Shown: one piece after another, positions 27,773-38,239 of the stretch
How positions within the stretch are numbered: position 1 is the stretch's first letter
How the letters are laid out: each line of letters starts with the position of its first letter
NCBI GenBank assembly: GCA_035135055.1
Contig: JAVFHQ010000001.1
Location: 992,001 to 1,056,000 of the forward strand
DNA from: Oleoguttula mirabilis
Lineage: Eukaryota > Ascomycota > Dothideomycetes > Mycosphaerellales > Teratosphaeriaceae
Direction of reading: 5' to 3'
Length of the DNA stretch: 64,000 nucleotides
Notes under the pieces: model-generated
Seen by the model: only the letters and a program-made list of their open reading frames with translations
Database searches by the model: none
What the model was told of the DNA's origin: nothing
Made by a program: the position numbers and the translations under genes

Positions 27773-30700
27773 ATGGACGACGACGACTATCCCCAATTCG
27801 GCAACGCCTTCCCCTCCACCGTACCCACGCCGTCGACCGAATCGCGCGCAGCATGGAATCCGGCCTTCCGACCCGACACGACGCTTGACGCGCAGCCAGA
27901 GCCGGCACAGCAACAGCCTGAGGCACATCGAGGCGACGAGGAGGACGACTTCTTCGAGCGCTACCCGGGCGCCACGCCGAAGAAACAGCAGCAGCTCCCG
28001 ACGCCCGCGGCGAATGCGGAAGGTGAAGGTCTGCATACGGCCAGTCTGGATCCATCCTCGCCGGTTGATCGCCGGAGGAGCATCAGTGTCGAGCACGTGG
28101 TGGAGGTGCGGAAGAGCGCGGCGAGTCCGGAGGACCTCAGGAGGGCGCCGGAGAGCTTTGCGGATGCGGAGGGGCCGGTGAAACGGCATCAGCATATCGA
28201 GGAGGAGGAGGAGGAGGAGGAGGATAGTGCGGAGCTGCTTGAGGGCGGGAACAGTGATGATGCGCCGGAGGATGATGAGGAGGGCGCCGTGTTCGCTGGT
28301 GGGGCCGAGGAGAGTGTAGCGGAGCAGGAGCGCGATCTGGAGGAGTATATGCCTGATACCGCGACCGAAGCGAGTCAGGAGGTTGGTGAAGATGCGGAGC
28401 AACAGCAACACGCGAACACAGAGTCGAGATCGCTTACAGCGCATCCCGAATCACAGTACGAGCACCAAGGTGACGTCACGGAGATGGAAGCTGCGCAGGA
28501 TGAGGAGGCCGATGCGCCCTTGCTCGAGGATGAAGAGGCTCCTCCTACCCCCGGCGATGTGGACCGCGAACCTACACTCGATTTGGACGGCGAGTCGTCA
28601 CCGCGACGGCCAGCTTCGAAAGCGCAAGCGGCTCCGCCGTCCATCGATCGAAGCTTTACCACGAACTTCATGCCAGTGCCTGCTGAAGAGACGCAGGAGC
28701 AAGAACCGCTAGAAGAGCCGAGAGAAGCAGCGGTTGGGAGCAGTGAGTGGCCGTCGGCAGGAGATGACAAGACATTCGGCGAGCTGTTGGATGATGGTGG
28801 ACACGTGCCTGCGCAGGAACACGCTCGAGAAAGACCGCATGCCGCACAGCCCGCCGCCGAGGACTGGCCTTCGAACGGGGATGATGAGACGTTTGGTTCG
28901 CTCTTGAACGACAAGATACACGATCCCGAGCTTGAAAGCGCACAGCAATGGCCTGAGGCGGGCGATGATGATGCTTTTGGCGACCAACTCGGCAGTTCCG
29001 GTGAAGCATCACCCGCTGAACGCTCCACACAGCGGGTTACAGCAACATCTGGACTGATGGACGTAACTTCGCCTGGTGGAACGGCTGAGCGCGCACCAGA
29101 GCCGGCGCAGGAAGAGGATCTGGCTGCGGCATGGCAGGCTGCGTTGGACGATGATGATATGTTGGATGAGAGCAATGATCTGGATCCTTCCAACCTGTTC
29201 GGAGATGATGATGAGGGATTGTTGGGCGATGATGATGACTTTCTCGCGGAGCCTGTTCAGCAGCCACCACAACGACAGCAGCAACCGCAACAAGCACGAA
29301 GCGCTAACTACCGACCCGCAAATCCTCAGCAACCCACGCCTCAGCAAAGCCCTTACGCAGGCCCGACCTCCCAGTACCTGAACAACCCAGCCTTCAGCCG
29401 GTCGGGAGGAACACCAGACACCGGCCTCTACGACGTGTACAACCACCAGCCCGCTCCGGCCGTCCAGGCACCGCAAAGGCCCGGCATCCAGCAAACGCAG
29501 AGTTTCGCGGACAAGTCCAAGGGCGGGTATCAAAGCCCCTACGACTTGCCGATGGAGGTGGTGAAGCCGCGGCGGAGACCGCAGGTGCAGCAGAATGCGT
29601 CGGTGCAGCACGTGCCTGCTGCGCCTGCGCCGCCGCCCAGGAGCAGTAGTTATGCACCTACGGGCCCGCAGTCACCGCCTATGGAGACTCAGCCACCTAT
29701 GGGCACCTTCGCTCCGCAAGCGTCGAGTGTATCGAGCATGAGTCCTCCGACCTCGAGTCATGGCCCACCGGCTCCCCCGAACGGCCTCGCGGCTTCCGCA
29801 AGGTCGACGCCCAAGAGCGATAGTGGCTTCTTCGCCGATCTGCCTGTGCCAGCTAAGCCTCGAGCACGACCGTCTGGCGCTTATACACCGCAGCTCGGTG
29901 CACAGAGTCCCGCCATCGGAGGGCCACAGGGCCGCCCTGCTGGTGCTTCTCATACGTCTCAGCCAGGCACTCCGGGGATCCCGTCGCAAGCTCCTTTTGC
30001 GCCGCCGCAGGCACATCCATCGAGAGGGCTTGTTGCGCCGCCGGCGCAGCCGCCAATGCAGCAGCAACACAGACCGGCACCTCCGCAACAGCAGCCTTCG
30101 GCGGCGTATGGAGGGTTGGGCTTGGGCTTGCGCCAACCCGAGCGCATGCCTTTGCTGCCTGAGCAGCCTCAGCCAGCCCCCCCACATGGACAACCAAACG
30201 GACAACCACAACCCCCTGCGGCTGCACCGGCCCGATACTCGCCCCTGCAGCCTACGTCCGGTGCGCCCGTGCCGAGCAGGTACTCGCCCGCTCCCGCCCC
30301 AACCACGCAGCCAGCAACGTCACGCTACTCTCCAGCACCATCTGGCCAGCCAGGCCAGATGCGACGGCAGCCCTCCGCGGGCCCGCCGTCGGTGGGCATG
30401 GCCAAGCAACTACCCTTCGCCCCGCGCACCAGCAGTCCGCTCGCTTTCGGTCTGGACAAACCTCAGCCCGCTTTACCGGCGGAGGCTGTGAGGAATCTGA
30501 CGGTCAGTCCGCCGAGGATGAATGGCGTGGGGCCCGCCCGTGCGGCGGCGGTACAGTCTAGTCTGAGCCCGGACAGGAGGGGCGCGCGCTACTCGCCGGC
30601 GGAGGATGCGGCTACTCAGCATGCACCTGCACAAGCGCCTGTGCACGCTCAGGGACCACCGATGGCTTCGCATTTCATGCCGCCACCGCGGCCTCGTACG

Positions 30701-33700
30701 CAGTCGCCTGGTGCCACGATGAAGCAGCCGAGGTTGGCCATGACGGCGATTGAGCGGCCGATGTCTGCTGCGGGCGCGCCGTATGCGCCTGCTCCACCGT
30801 TCAGTCAGCAGCCGACGCACCAAGTGTCCACGCGTTCGGCCGGCGCTATTCTACCCCATCGCCGGCAGTTCTCCCGTGATCTCAGCTTCGCCGTACCCCA
30901 GAACGAAACCTCGCAGGACCCTCTCGAGCGATGGAAAGGCGGCCCGATCTTCCACTGGACGGCCGGCGGGAGCATCGTGACGAGCTTCCCGAAGCAGACG
31001 CCTTTCTACGCTGGCGGACACGGCACGCCTAGTCTGAAGTGCACCGCAGGCGATATCAAGCTCGAGGATGCGAACACTGTCCTGCCGCTGGATGAGCGGG
31101 ATGCCAAATTCCCCGGTCCTCTCACAGCGCGGGCGAAGGGCAGGAAGAAGGACGTACTCACCTGGATGAGTGGGAAGATCGAGGCGCTGGAGCGCGGGTT
31201 CGAGGGTGCGATGCTGCAGGACTTCAGCCTGCCGGCTGAGGTCAAGAAACGGGCGGAGGAGAAGGTGGTGCTGTGGAAGCTCATGCGCATCTTTGTCGAG
31301 CACGACGGGTCGCTTGAGGGCAAGCCGCAGATTGAAGAGGAGGTGCGGAATGTGCTGCTGCCGAACCTGGCGCAGATGTCGCAGGTGATGGATCTGCAGA
31401 GCCCGGTTTCAGCGGGCGGCGGGATCCAGGCGGAGGGTGTGGACAAGCAGACGGTGGTGCAGATCCGCCAGGCGCTGCTGGAGGGGCAGCGGGAGAAGGC
31501 GGTGTGGTTGGCCGAGGAGAAGAAGTTGTGGGGTCACGCTATGCTGCTCGCCTCGACCATGGGGCCCGAGGTTTGGAAACAGATCGTACAGTCTTTTGTC
31601 CGCTCGCAGGTCAAGACTGTCGGCTCGGATGCCATGAGTCTGGCGGCGCTGTATCAGATCTTCGCGGGGAACAGCGAGGACTGCGTCGATGAGCTTGTGC
31701 CGCCGAGCGCGAGGGCTGGATTTCAGATGGTTAGTAGGGCCGATGGCGCGGCGGCTGGGAATCCTTTGCAGGGGCTGGATCAGTGGCGGGAGACGTTGGG
31801 GTTGGTGGTTAGTAATCGGACGGGCAATGATGGTCAGAGTCTTGTCGCGCTGGGCAAGTTGCTGGCTGGGTATGGGCGGCCGGAGGCGGCGCATACCTGC
31901 TTCTTGTTCGGGCGGAGCTTCGTAAAGCACAGTGGTGCTGACGACGGCGAGGCCGACTTTGTTCTGCTTGGAGCGGACCACAGCAGCCACGACGGGACCG
32001 GTGTCGGCAACGACTTGGACTCTATCCTTCTGACCGAGATCTACGAGTGGGCTACGTCGCTTTCCGCTCCTAGCACGACGAGTCCGTATGCGCCGCACTT
32101 GCAGGCCTACAAACTCATCCACGCGCAGACGCTGGCAACGCACGGGCACAAGAGCAAGGCGCAGGCCTACTGCGACCACATCACCACCGCCTACACGAGC
32201 ACGACGCGGCCGAGCCAGTACTACCACCCGACCTTCACCACGGCCGTCGCGGAGCTGAGCGCGTTCTTGAGCCAGACGCCGCAGGATGCGAGTGGCAAGG
32301 GCGGCTGGATGGGCAAGGAGGCGCGGAACCAGGTGGCGAGTAAGACGGCGAGCTGGTTTACCAAGTTTGTCTCTGGGGATGACGACCAGCATCAGGCCAC
32401 CGCTGCTGGGACTTCGGTGGGCGGGGTGGTGTCTGGGGATGAGGCTGGGCCTTTTGGAAGAGTGAGCGGGGAGATCAGCCGGAGTGGGAGTGGTGTGGAG
32501 CTGTATAACCCGATGATGATGGGGAATGGTGTGATGCCTGTGCCTTCTGTAGGCACCGCGAGTGGAGCTGTGCAGGCGTCGGCGTTTACGCCGGGCTCGG
32601 TGCCGGGAGGAAAGTATGCGCCGTCTTCGGGTAGCCGGTACGCTCCCCAGCAGACGCCCTCGCCCGCCTTTACGATGGGCTTGTCGCCGCAGGAAGGCTC
32701 GTTCGTGAGCCCGACGGATGTCACGCGCTCGCTTGGCATACCGTCATTGGAGCAGCCACAGCAGCAGAGGCCTTCTTCGGCAATATCTGCGCGGAGTGCA
32801 TCGAGCCGCTATGCTCCTACCATGGCCTCCGGTCTGGGCTTACACCAGGGCTTGGGCGTGCCGAAGCCGGAGTTGAACAGGGCGGTGACTGACTTTGGCG
32901 TCCCGTACGGCTCCGGCTCGAGGAGAGGTTCGGCGCAAGATCCGGGGAGTCAGGGGAGTTATGAGCCGACGCCTTCTTTGGTGCAAGAGCCGAATCCGTA
33001 TGGGTACCAGCCACCTGCGCCGCAGCAGAGCTATGCGGAGGATGTGGAGGATGCGTTCGCGAGGCCGAATGGCGTTGGACGGCCGCAAGCAGATTTTGGC
33101 GCGGGAGATGCTGATGCGGAGACTGCGGGTGATGGGTACGAGCCTCCCAGTTCTGGCTATGGATATGAGCCGCCGTCGTACCAGCCCTACCAACCTGACC
33201 CGGAGGAGGAGGAGGCGCCCCAACCGAGGAAGAAAGGCATCATGGACCTCGACGACGACGACGATGCGATTGCGCAGCGCGCAGCGGATCTCAAGAAGAA
33301 GCAAGCCGACAGCGAAACCGACGAGGTCTTTCGCAAAGCCGCCGAGGCCGACGCCGCCCGCGACAAACAGCAGGGCGGCGACGGGAAGAACAAGCCGGGA
33401 TGGTTTGGCGGCTGGTTCGCTGGCGGCAAGAAGGACCTCGGTGCTGGTGGCGAGCACCAGAATCCGAACAAACCCATCCGGGCTAAGTTGGGAGATGATA
33501 ACAGTTTCTACTACGATGAGAATCTCAAGAAGTGGGTCAATAAGAAGGCGGGGCCGGAGGCGGCGGGGACACCTGCGGCTGCTACGCCGCCGCCACCGAG
33601 AGGGCCTCCATCGAGGGTCACGAGTGGGATGAGCGGGCCGCCTTCGGGTCCGCCGTCCCGAGTCAGCAGTGGTGCTGGCATGGCCAATTATGCTGGGTCG

Positions 33701-33991
33701 AGGCCGCCGACATCTGGGTCTGGCGCGATGCCTCCTGGCTCGGGTCCGCCATCCCGAGCGGCTACGCCTGCATCGGGTGGGCCGCCCGAGAGCGCAATGC
33801 CCGCTGGCCTCAACGGTGACGTTATGGGCCCGCCGTCCCTGCCGCCAAGTCGACCTACCACGAGCATGAGCACGGCTAGCAGCCTCGACGACCTGCTCGG
33901 TGCGGGTCCGCTCGGGGGTGGACGGAAAGCGGGTGGGACGGTCAAGGGGAAGAAGAAGGGTGGGAGGTATGTTGATATTATGGCGAAGTAG
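27773..33991 (+). CDS. SEC16: COPII scaffold protein Sec16
   Basis: 2072 aa from the ATG at 27773 (MDDDDYPQFGNAFPSTVP); the in-frame ATG at 27692 adds unsupported residues. Residues 1-1040 are disordered: acidic, then Pro/Gln/Ser-rich, with three WPxxGDDxxFG repeats near residues 325-405. The central conserved domain starts at DPLERWKGGPIFHWTAGG (about residue 1047). The ACE1/Sec23-binding helical region runs from VLWKLMRIFVEHDG to the SLVALGKLLAGYGRPEAAHTCF segment and on to about residue 1520. The C-terminal conserved motif is KPIRAKLGDDNSFYYDENL, followed by a Pro/Gly/Ser-rich tail and basic GRKAGGTVKGKKKGGRY. Sec16 organises ER exit sites and nucleates COPII coats. The single-exon frame is intact. 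Confidence 0.95.
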   Translation: MDDDDYPQFGNAFPSTVPTPSTESRAAWNPAFRPDTTLDAQPEPAQQQPEAHRGDEEDDFFERYPGATPKKQQQLPTPAANAEGEGLHTASLDPSSPVDRRRSISVEHVVEVRKSAASPEDLRRAPESFADAEGPVKRHQHIEEEEEEEEDSAELLEGGNSDDAPEDDEEGAVFAGGAEESVAEQERDLEEYMPDTATEASQEVGEDAEQQQHANTESRSLTAHPESQYEHQGDVTEMEAAQDEEADAPLLEDEEAPPTPGDVDREPTLDLDGESSPRRPASKAQAAPPSIDRSFTTNFMPVPAEETQEQEPLEEPREAAVGSSEWPSAGDDKTFGELLDDGGHVPAQEHARERPHAAQPAAEDWPSNGDDETFGSLLNDKIHDPELESAQQWPEAGDDDAFGDQLGSSGEASPAERSTQRVTATSGLMDVTSPGGTAERAPEPAQEEDLAAAWQAALDDDDMLDESNDLDPSNLFGDDDEGLLGDDDDFLAEPVQQPPQRQQQPQQARSANYRPANPQQPTPQQSPYAGPTSQYLNNPAFSRSGGTPDTGLYDVYNHQPAPAVQAPQRPGIQQTQSFADKSKGGYQSPYDLPMEVVKPRRRPQVQQNASVQHVPAAPAPPPRSSSYAPTGPQSPPMETQPPMGTFAPQASSVSSMSPPTSSHGPPAPPNGLAASARSTPKSDSGFFADLPVPAKPRARPSGAYTPQLGAQSPAIGGPQGRPAGASHTSQPGTPGIPSQAPFAPPQAHPSRGLVAPPAQPPMQQQHRPAPPQQQPSAAYGGLGLGLRQPERMPLLPEQPQPAPPHGQPNGQPQPPAAAPARYSPLQPTSGAPVPSRYSPAPAPTTQPATSRYSPAPSGQPGQMRRQPSAGPPSVGMAKQLPFAPRTSSPLAFGLDKPQPALPAEAVRNLTVSPPRMNGVGPARAAAVQSSLSPDRRGARYSPAEDAATQHAPAQAPVHAQGPPMASHFMPPPRPRTQSPGATMKQPRLAMTAIERPMSAAGAPYAPAPPFSQQPTHQVSTRSAGAILPHRRQFSRDLSFAVPQNETSQDPLERWKGGPIFHWTAGGSIVTSFPKQTPFYAGGHGTPSLKCTAGDIKLEDANTVLPLDERDAKFPGPLTARAKGRKKDVLTWMSGKIEALERGFEGAMLQDFSLPAEVKKRAEEKVVLWKLMRIFVEHDGSLEGKPQIEEEVRNVLLPNLAQMSQVMDLQSPVSAGGGIQAEGVDKQTVVQIRQALLEGQREKAVWLAEEKKLWGHAMLLASTMGPEVWKQIVQSFVRSQVKTVGSDAMSLAALYQIFAGNSEDCVDELVPPSARAGFQMVSRADGAAAGNPLQGLDQWRETLGLVVSNRTGNDGQSLVALGKLLAGYGRPEAAHTCFLFGRSFVKHSGADDGEADFVLLGADHSSHDGTGVGNDLDSILLTEIYEWATSLSAPSTTSPYAPHLQAYKLIHAQTLATHGHKSKAQAYCDHITTAYTSTTRPSQYYHPTFTTAVAELSAFLSQTPQDASGKGGWMGKEARNQVASKTASWFTKFVSGDDDQHQATAAGTSVGGVVSGDEAGPFGRVSGEISRSGSGVELYNPMMMGNGVMPVPSVGTASGAVQASAFTPGSVPGGKYAPSSGSRYAPQQTPSPAFTMGLSPQEGSFVSPTDVTRSLGIPSLEQPQQQRPSSAISARSASSRYAPTMASGLGLHQGLGVPKPELNRAVTDFGVPYGSGSRRGSAQDPGSQGSYEPTPSLVQEPNPYGYQPPAPQQSYAEDVEDAFARPNGVGRPQADFGAGDADAETAGDGYEPPSSGYGYEPPSYQPYQPDPEEEEAPQPRKKGIMDLDDDDDAIAQRAADLKKKQADSETDEVFRKAAEADAARDKQQGGDGKNKPGWFGGWFAGGKKDLGAGGEHQNPNKPIRAKLGDDNSFYYDENLKKWVNKKAGPEAAGTPAAATPPPPRGPPSRVTSGMSGPPSGPPSRVSSGAGMANYAGSRPPTSGSGAMPPGSGPPSRAATPASGGPPESAMPAGLNGDVMGPPSLPPSRPTTSMSTASSLDDLLGAGPLGGGRKAGGTVKGKKKGGRYVDIMAK
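28199..28222 (+). repeat. (GAG)8 microsatellite in SEC16
   Basis: Eight GAG codons in a row encode eight Glu in the acidic N-terminal region of Sec16. Likely length-variable between strains. Confidence 0.9.
28745..28990 (+). repeat. Three WPxxGDDxxFG motif repeats in Sec16
   Basis: Three spaced copies at about 28745-28794 (EWPSAGDDKTFGELLDD), 28859-28911 (DWPSNGDDETFGSLLND) and 28942-28990 (QWPEAGDDDAFGDQLG). Spacing is roughly 114 and 85 bases. The core is conserved in protein but varied in codons, and the linkers are unrelated. Confidence 0.85.
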
Positions 33992-34429
33992 GAGGAGGCC
34001 ACTGTAATACTTGCATTGGGAATGGCGTTATTCCGGCCATGCTCAAGGGCATGGTTTTGGTTGCGCGTTTGTGCAGCGTCGGCATGCAGATGCGGCTGTA
34101 GGTTTGGTGGGTGGGAGCGTGTAGTATAGCATGGCCGTTTGTGTATTATACGTGTTCGGGGCGCGAGATGTGCCATGCGTGGTGGCGACATCCGTGCGTA
34201 ATTATACACTACCGTTGGGTACAACACAGCCAATCCTCATGCATGTTCCATTGCGCATGCCAGTCGACGCTTGAAAGTCGAACGGAGTCCGTCATTGCAG
34301 GCTATAGCTACCAGAAGATGCTTTCCGTATGAGCTCAATGTTCTAGCTGCACACCGCCTCCCATCACCGAGAACACCACGCTTTACCAACAAGTTTGGTC
34401 TGAGTACATAGATAGCCTCTTGTATCCGG
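33992..34429. other. Convergent 3' flanks of SEC16 and HUS1
   Basis: 438 bases between two stop codons. The minus-strand open frame continuing from HUS1 to 34237 is intron read-through, not coding. Nothing else seen. Confidence 0.5.
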
Positions 34430-35577
34430 CTAGGCGCTGTACGAACTGATGTAGTACTGTGGTGACGGTCAGCGTCACTGTACACATGCTTGGGCAGTTG
34501 GCGTGAAGCACGATTTACCGTCAACACCGACTCCCCTCCGCCAGGCTCATCACTGTTCAGAAAAACATACAGAATCAGTGCATGCTCGTCGCAGAAGCAC
34601 GCAATCACCCTGCCGCCCAGTCGTCCCACACTCAGCACTTTACCCCAGTCTCGCCCTTCCACCCTCACAGTAGCCCACCCTTCATCGCTCTGGCCTGTTG
34701 AGTCACCCAACGCCTTCATCTTCGTGCTAGGATGGTTCGCCAACCCTTCCTCGCCTTCGGCGACTTGAGATGGATCGAGCTCTGGGTTCTCAAGTCCCGT
34801 CCAGAGGCTGTTAATCTGCATAGCATCTGTACTCAGACCAAGACGGAGACAGCCATGCATATTGCCGCTCAGCTCCAGCTTCGGCCCTGAGGACGAGCTG
34901 GCGAAGCCCGTTCGCGCGCTAGTCTTGGTTTCGAGTGCAAGCTTGGTGAAGCGATCGCTGATACCCTTGAGCTGCATCAGGTTCGGCAAAACGATGTGTA
35001 CGTCGGGCTCACGGCAGCGAGGCTCGTGAAGTCCTTCGACGGAAGCGAGTGCTAGGACACGGATGGGCACGTCCTGCGTGATGACTGTCTCTCGATCCTG
35101 ACGTGCCCCGACGAAGTCGGCGCTGCCTTCGCGGAAGTCATCTGTGCCGCTGCCGAAGCCGTTGGTGGCGGTACCGAAGCCGTCGTGGCCGTCTGATGGT
35201 GTTGACATGGGCGCCGGGCCAGAAGGGTTGGAAGTGGTGGTTGTGATGGTCAGTGAGAGCAGTGGGATGTTGTCCTTTTTCGTGAGGCGTATGTTGGCCG
35301 CAATCGCGTTTTGAGCAGACTTGAGAGCTCGCTGGAGTGGCGCAAGAGGGACTTCAAGGTTGATGGTGTTGTTCGGAGCGGCGCTTTGGATGGTGTAGTT
35401 CTCGAAGATGACGTCTGGCGTAAGTACGCTCCATACTTGGGTGCCCTGCTCCGGTATGACAGTGAAGCGGCAGTCCTTGCTGTCGAGGCGCACCCACGCA
35501 ATGTGGCCTAGTGTGGCTAGGGACGCGGTGAACTTGGTGAAGGTGTGCACATTGCGGATCTCTGCGCGGAAGCGCAT
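34430..35577 (-). CDS. HUS1: Checkpoint clamp subunit Hus1
   Basis: Two exons: 35577-34519 and 34456-34430, giving 361 aa. The intron 34518-34457 (62 bases, GTAAAT..CACAG) was found because the unspliced frame lacks the family ending. After splicing the tail reads SVLTYYISSYSA, matching the conserved C-terminus of Hus1 (YYIPA-type). The N-terminus MRFRAEIRNVHTF and the segments CRFTVIPEQG, LEVPLAPLQRALKSAQNA, IRLTKKDNIPLLSLTI, TQDVPIRVL and PDVHIVLPNL are typical. An inserted disordered Ser/Gly/Thr-rich stretch follows strand LSLTI. Hus1 forms the 9-1-1 sliding clamp with Rad9 and Rad1 at damaged DNA and activates ATR-type signalling. The start at 35577 is preferred over the in-frame ATG at 35625 by homology. 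Confidence 0.92.
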
Positions 35578-36127
35578 CGTGAGTCTATCTGCAGTGAGTT
35601 GCCGGGTGGTGATCTCATGCCGCAAGATGCGTGATAGTAGAAGTGAGGAAGAGATGAGGTTGCCTTGAGACGCGGCGTCTGTTCATCGAGGCGTCTAAGC
35701 TCGAGCCACTGTGTCGATCCAACTATTGGCTCTCGCTCACTGTGAGCCGAGCGACTCGATGCGCAGTGGTGTATCCTATAGGTCATGAGGGTTACTCAAT
35801 GCTGAAGACGAACATTCACATTCACCTACAGGTTGTGCCATGTGACTGTGGCTGAAGTTCGAGGTGACGGCCCTGACGGGATTCATGCGAGGCCTGCGGG
35901 CGGCACGGGCCGTCAGCGCAACACCGTCTAGCGCCGATCCGGCGGCAGCCCTGCGTCATGAGCTTGCGACTTTGGCGAACGATCAAATGCGACCGGACAA
36001 TTGTGCATATGCCCAAACCCTCGAAGTCAGAGAACTCGCATGAGAGCTTTTGCGACGACTTCGCGACCTCCACCAGCCTATACGGCCTAGTCAGCCACCC
36101 CCTACGCCCACGACAGCTACGCCAACC
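35578..36127. promoter_or_regulatory. Divergent region, HUS1 / F-box gene
   Basis: 550 bases between start codons on opposite strands. Frames inside are shadows or chance. No specific site is claimed. Confidence 0.4.
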
Positions 36128-38239
36128 ATGGCTCCCGCGGGCACAAAGCGCCGCTCGGTCAGGCAGGCGACAACGCGCAGACATGAGCGCTCGGTATATG
36201 TCGATCCGGAGAGCGACGAGGATGACTTCGAGGCCGAGGCTGAGGCCGAGGATGACTTCGAGCCGGAGCAAGAGGCCGCGCATGCACCACCACAGAAGCG
36301 CCGAAGGGTCGCACCGAAAACGAAGCACATCACTCGTAGCAAGAGCGTGAGCAAGAGCAAGGCTGGCGTTAAGCTCACGCTCAAGGGCGTCGGCAAGCGC
36401 AGGAGGTGGAACAAGGCGTTGGTGGCGACACCGAGGAAGGACTTCAACGGACCGACAGATGGCAAGATACCGGCATGGACCTCGCTGCCGCTGGAGATCC
36501 TGCGCGACATCTTCATCTACGCCTCGCGGCCACTGCACGACAGCACGTCACTTGGCAACGTCGACTGGTTGATGAAGACGGCGCGAGTCTGTCGTGCATT
36601 CGCTCAACCGGCGCTAGAGGCCTACTACATCTCGCCATCCCTGCTCGCAAAGGTGTGGCCACACCACCTGTTGGAGCTGCTGCGACTACCGAGAGAGAAG
36701 AGGTACATGGACTACAACGTCAAACCCCGCAATGTCTCCATTCATGTCGGGGAGCTTGCATATACGGCGCACAACAAGCCACTCTTCGATCTGAGCACGC
36801 TTCTGAGAGAGCTCCCGCAACTACAGCACCTCGAAGTGCTTCATCCTGTAGATGAACCTCCCTTCAGACCAGGCCCCAAGATGCAGCCGTGGCACTATCC
36901 GTCCACTATGTTCCGGACACTGCAGGAGGTCGGCCAGCGCCTGAAAAGCTTCCGCTGGAATCGAGACATGATCAACGTAGACGCCTCGGATCTGTATGGC
37001 TTCATGGCCCAAACGCACCTCGGCACGCCGTTTGAGTACCTCGAACGACTCACTGTCTGCCGCTTCAACTATACCGACAGCGCCGAGCCTACTCCAGAAG
37101 AAGGTAGTGAAATTGCAGCTCCAGCAGGCCTTTCGACGTCTATTGCGCTGTTGCCGCACCTGAAGGACCTCACGTTCGTCTCCTGCGACGTCATCACGGA
37201 CAAGTTTCTTGAGCGTCTGCCAAAGTTTCTGCAGCGTCTCGAGCTCACCAACTGCCTAGAGGTCACTAGCGACATGCTGCAGACGTACCTCGCCGTGGGT
37301 GGGTCGGAGCTTCGCGAGCTGGTGCTGAACCACAATATCTCGTTGAACCTCGCCTTCCTACCGGGCCTGAAGACTGTCTGCCCAAAGCTGGAGGTACTAA
37401 AGATGGAGCTCCAATATTACAGCGAGCGGATGAACAGCGACGACGCCGCTCCGCTATACGACGAGCTGATTACGGCTGCCGAAGTACCCACCTGGCCGGC
37501 GACACTTCGTCACCTTGAGCTCATACACATCCAGCGATGCTCACCGGAAGCAGCTCAAAACATCTTCCGCTCACTGGTGGACGGTGCGCAAGAACTGCCA
37601 GATCTGCGCAACATTGTGTTGCACTCACATATCAACATACCTTGGCGCGACAGGGCAGGTTTCCGCGACCAATGGATCGACCGCTTGCGACGCGTCTACC
37701 TTCGTGACAACAAGCCAGCATGTCCGCACTTGGGATCGCTGAGGCAGTACCGACTGTTCAAGCAGGCCCAAGGTGCCGGCCGCGGCATACCTCCTCTCGA
37801 TAAACTGGCCGCCGATGCCAAAGACGAGGACTTCACGATCGGTCGCAGCATGTCGCACATCCGAGTCTCGCCCAACAAGCCCCACAATGGCGACACGGAC
37901 GTCTACAGCGACTCCTCGCCCGATAAGAGCCGGCCAAAGCGCCGCAGCCGACGTGTGGCCGCAGCTTCCCAAGCCAGCGCAGCCTCACAGTCCGCATCGC
38001 CGCCTGCTGCAGATAGCGAGTCAGAAGCCGACGACGACAACAATGACGAAGACGATTGGCGGAAGCAGCCGGAGACCCATATCCAGGGTCTCTGCAGCGT
38101 CGTTGACGTGCGCATCGACAACCAGCGGCCACGCGAGAACCAATTCACCGAAGGCGACTTCCTCGACAGCGAGGCGAGTGGAGACGAGGACTGGCACGAG
38201 GGCGCGGATGGGGATGATGAGGAAGGGTATGCCTGGTGA
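36128..38239 (+). CDS. F-box / leucine-rich repeat protein
   Basis: 703 aa from the ATG at 36128 (MAPAGTKRRSVRQATTRRHER). Residues 1-105 are basic/acidic and disordered with a likely bipartite nuclear signal (PPQKRRRVAPKTK). An F-box-like motif begins at about residue 114: IPAWTSLPLEILRDIFIYASR, then VCRAFAQPALEAYY. The middle (about 190-560) has leucine-rich-repeat-like strands such as LPHLKDLTFVSCDVITDKFL, LQRLELTNCLEVTSDML and LRELVLNHNI. The C-terminal tail is very acidic with DSEASGDEDWHEGADGDDEEG. Such proteins serve as substrate receptors of SCF ubiquitin ligases; the target is unknown. Single exon, with a frameshift-free reading frame. Confidence 0.82.
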   Translation: MAPAGTKRRSVRQATTRRHERSVYVDPESDEDDFEAEAEAEDDFEPEQEAAHAPPQKRRRVAPKTKHITRSKSVSKSKAGVKLTLKGVGKRRRWNKALVATPRKDFNGPTDGKIPAWTSLPLEILRDIFIYASRPLHDSTSLGNVDWLMKTARVCRAFAQPALEAYYISPSLLAKVWPHHLLELLRLPREKRYMDYNVKPRNVSIHVGELAYTAHNKPLFDLSTLLRELPQLQHLEVLHPVDEPPFRPGPKMQPWHYPSTMFRTLQEVGQRLKSFRWNRDMINVDASDLYGFMAQTHLGTPFEYLERLTVCRFNYTDSAEPTPEEGSEIAAPAGLSTSIALLPHLKDLTFVSCDVITDKFLERLPKFLQRLELTNCLEVTSDMLQTYLAVGGSELRELVLNHNISLNLAFLPGLKTVCPKLEVLKMELQYYSERMNSDDAAPLYDELITAAEVPTWPATLRHLELIHIQRCSPEAAQNIFRSLVDGAQELPDLRNIVLHSHINIPWRDRAGFRDQWIDRLRRVYLRDNKPACPHLGSLRQYRLFKQAQGAGRGIPPLDKLAADAKDEDFTIGRSMSHIRVSPNKPHNGDTDVYSDSSPDKSRPKRRSRRVAAASQASAASQSASPPAADSESEADDDNNDEDDWRKQPETHIQGLCSVVDVRIDNQRPRENQFTEGDFLDSEASGDEDWHEGADGDDEEGYAW

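Noticed and set aside
27740..28444. 234-codon Leu/Arg-rich minus frame
   Set aside because: Antisense shadow of the acidic N-terminus of SEC16.
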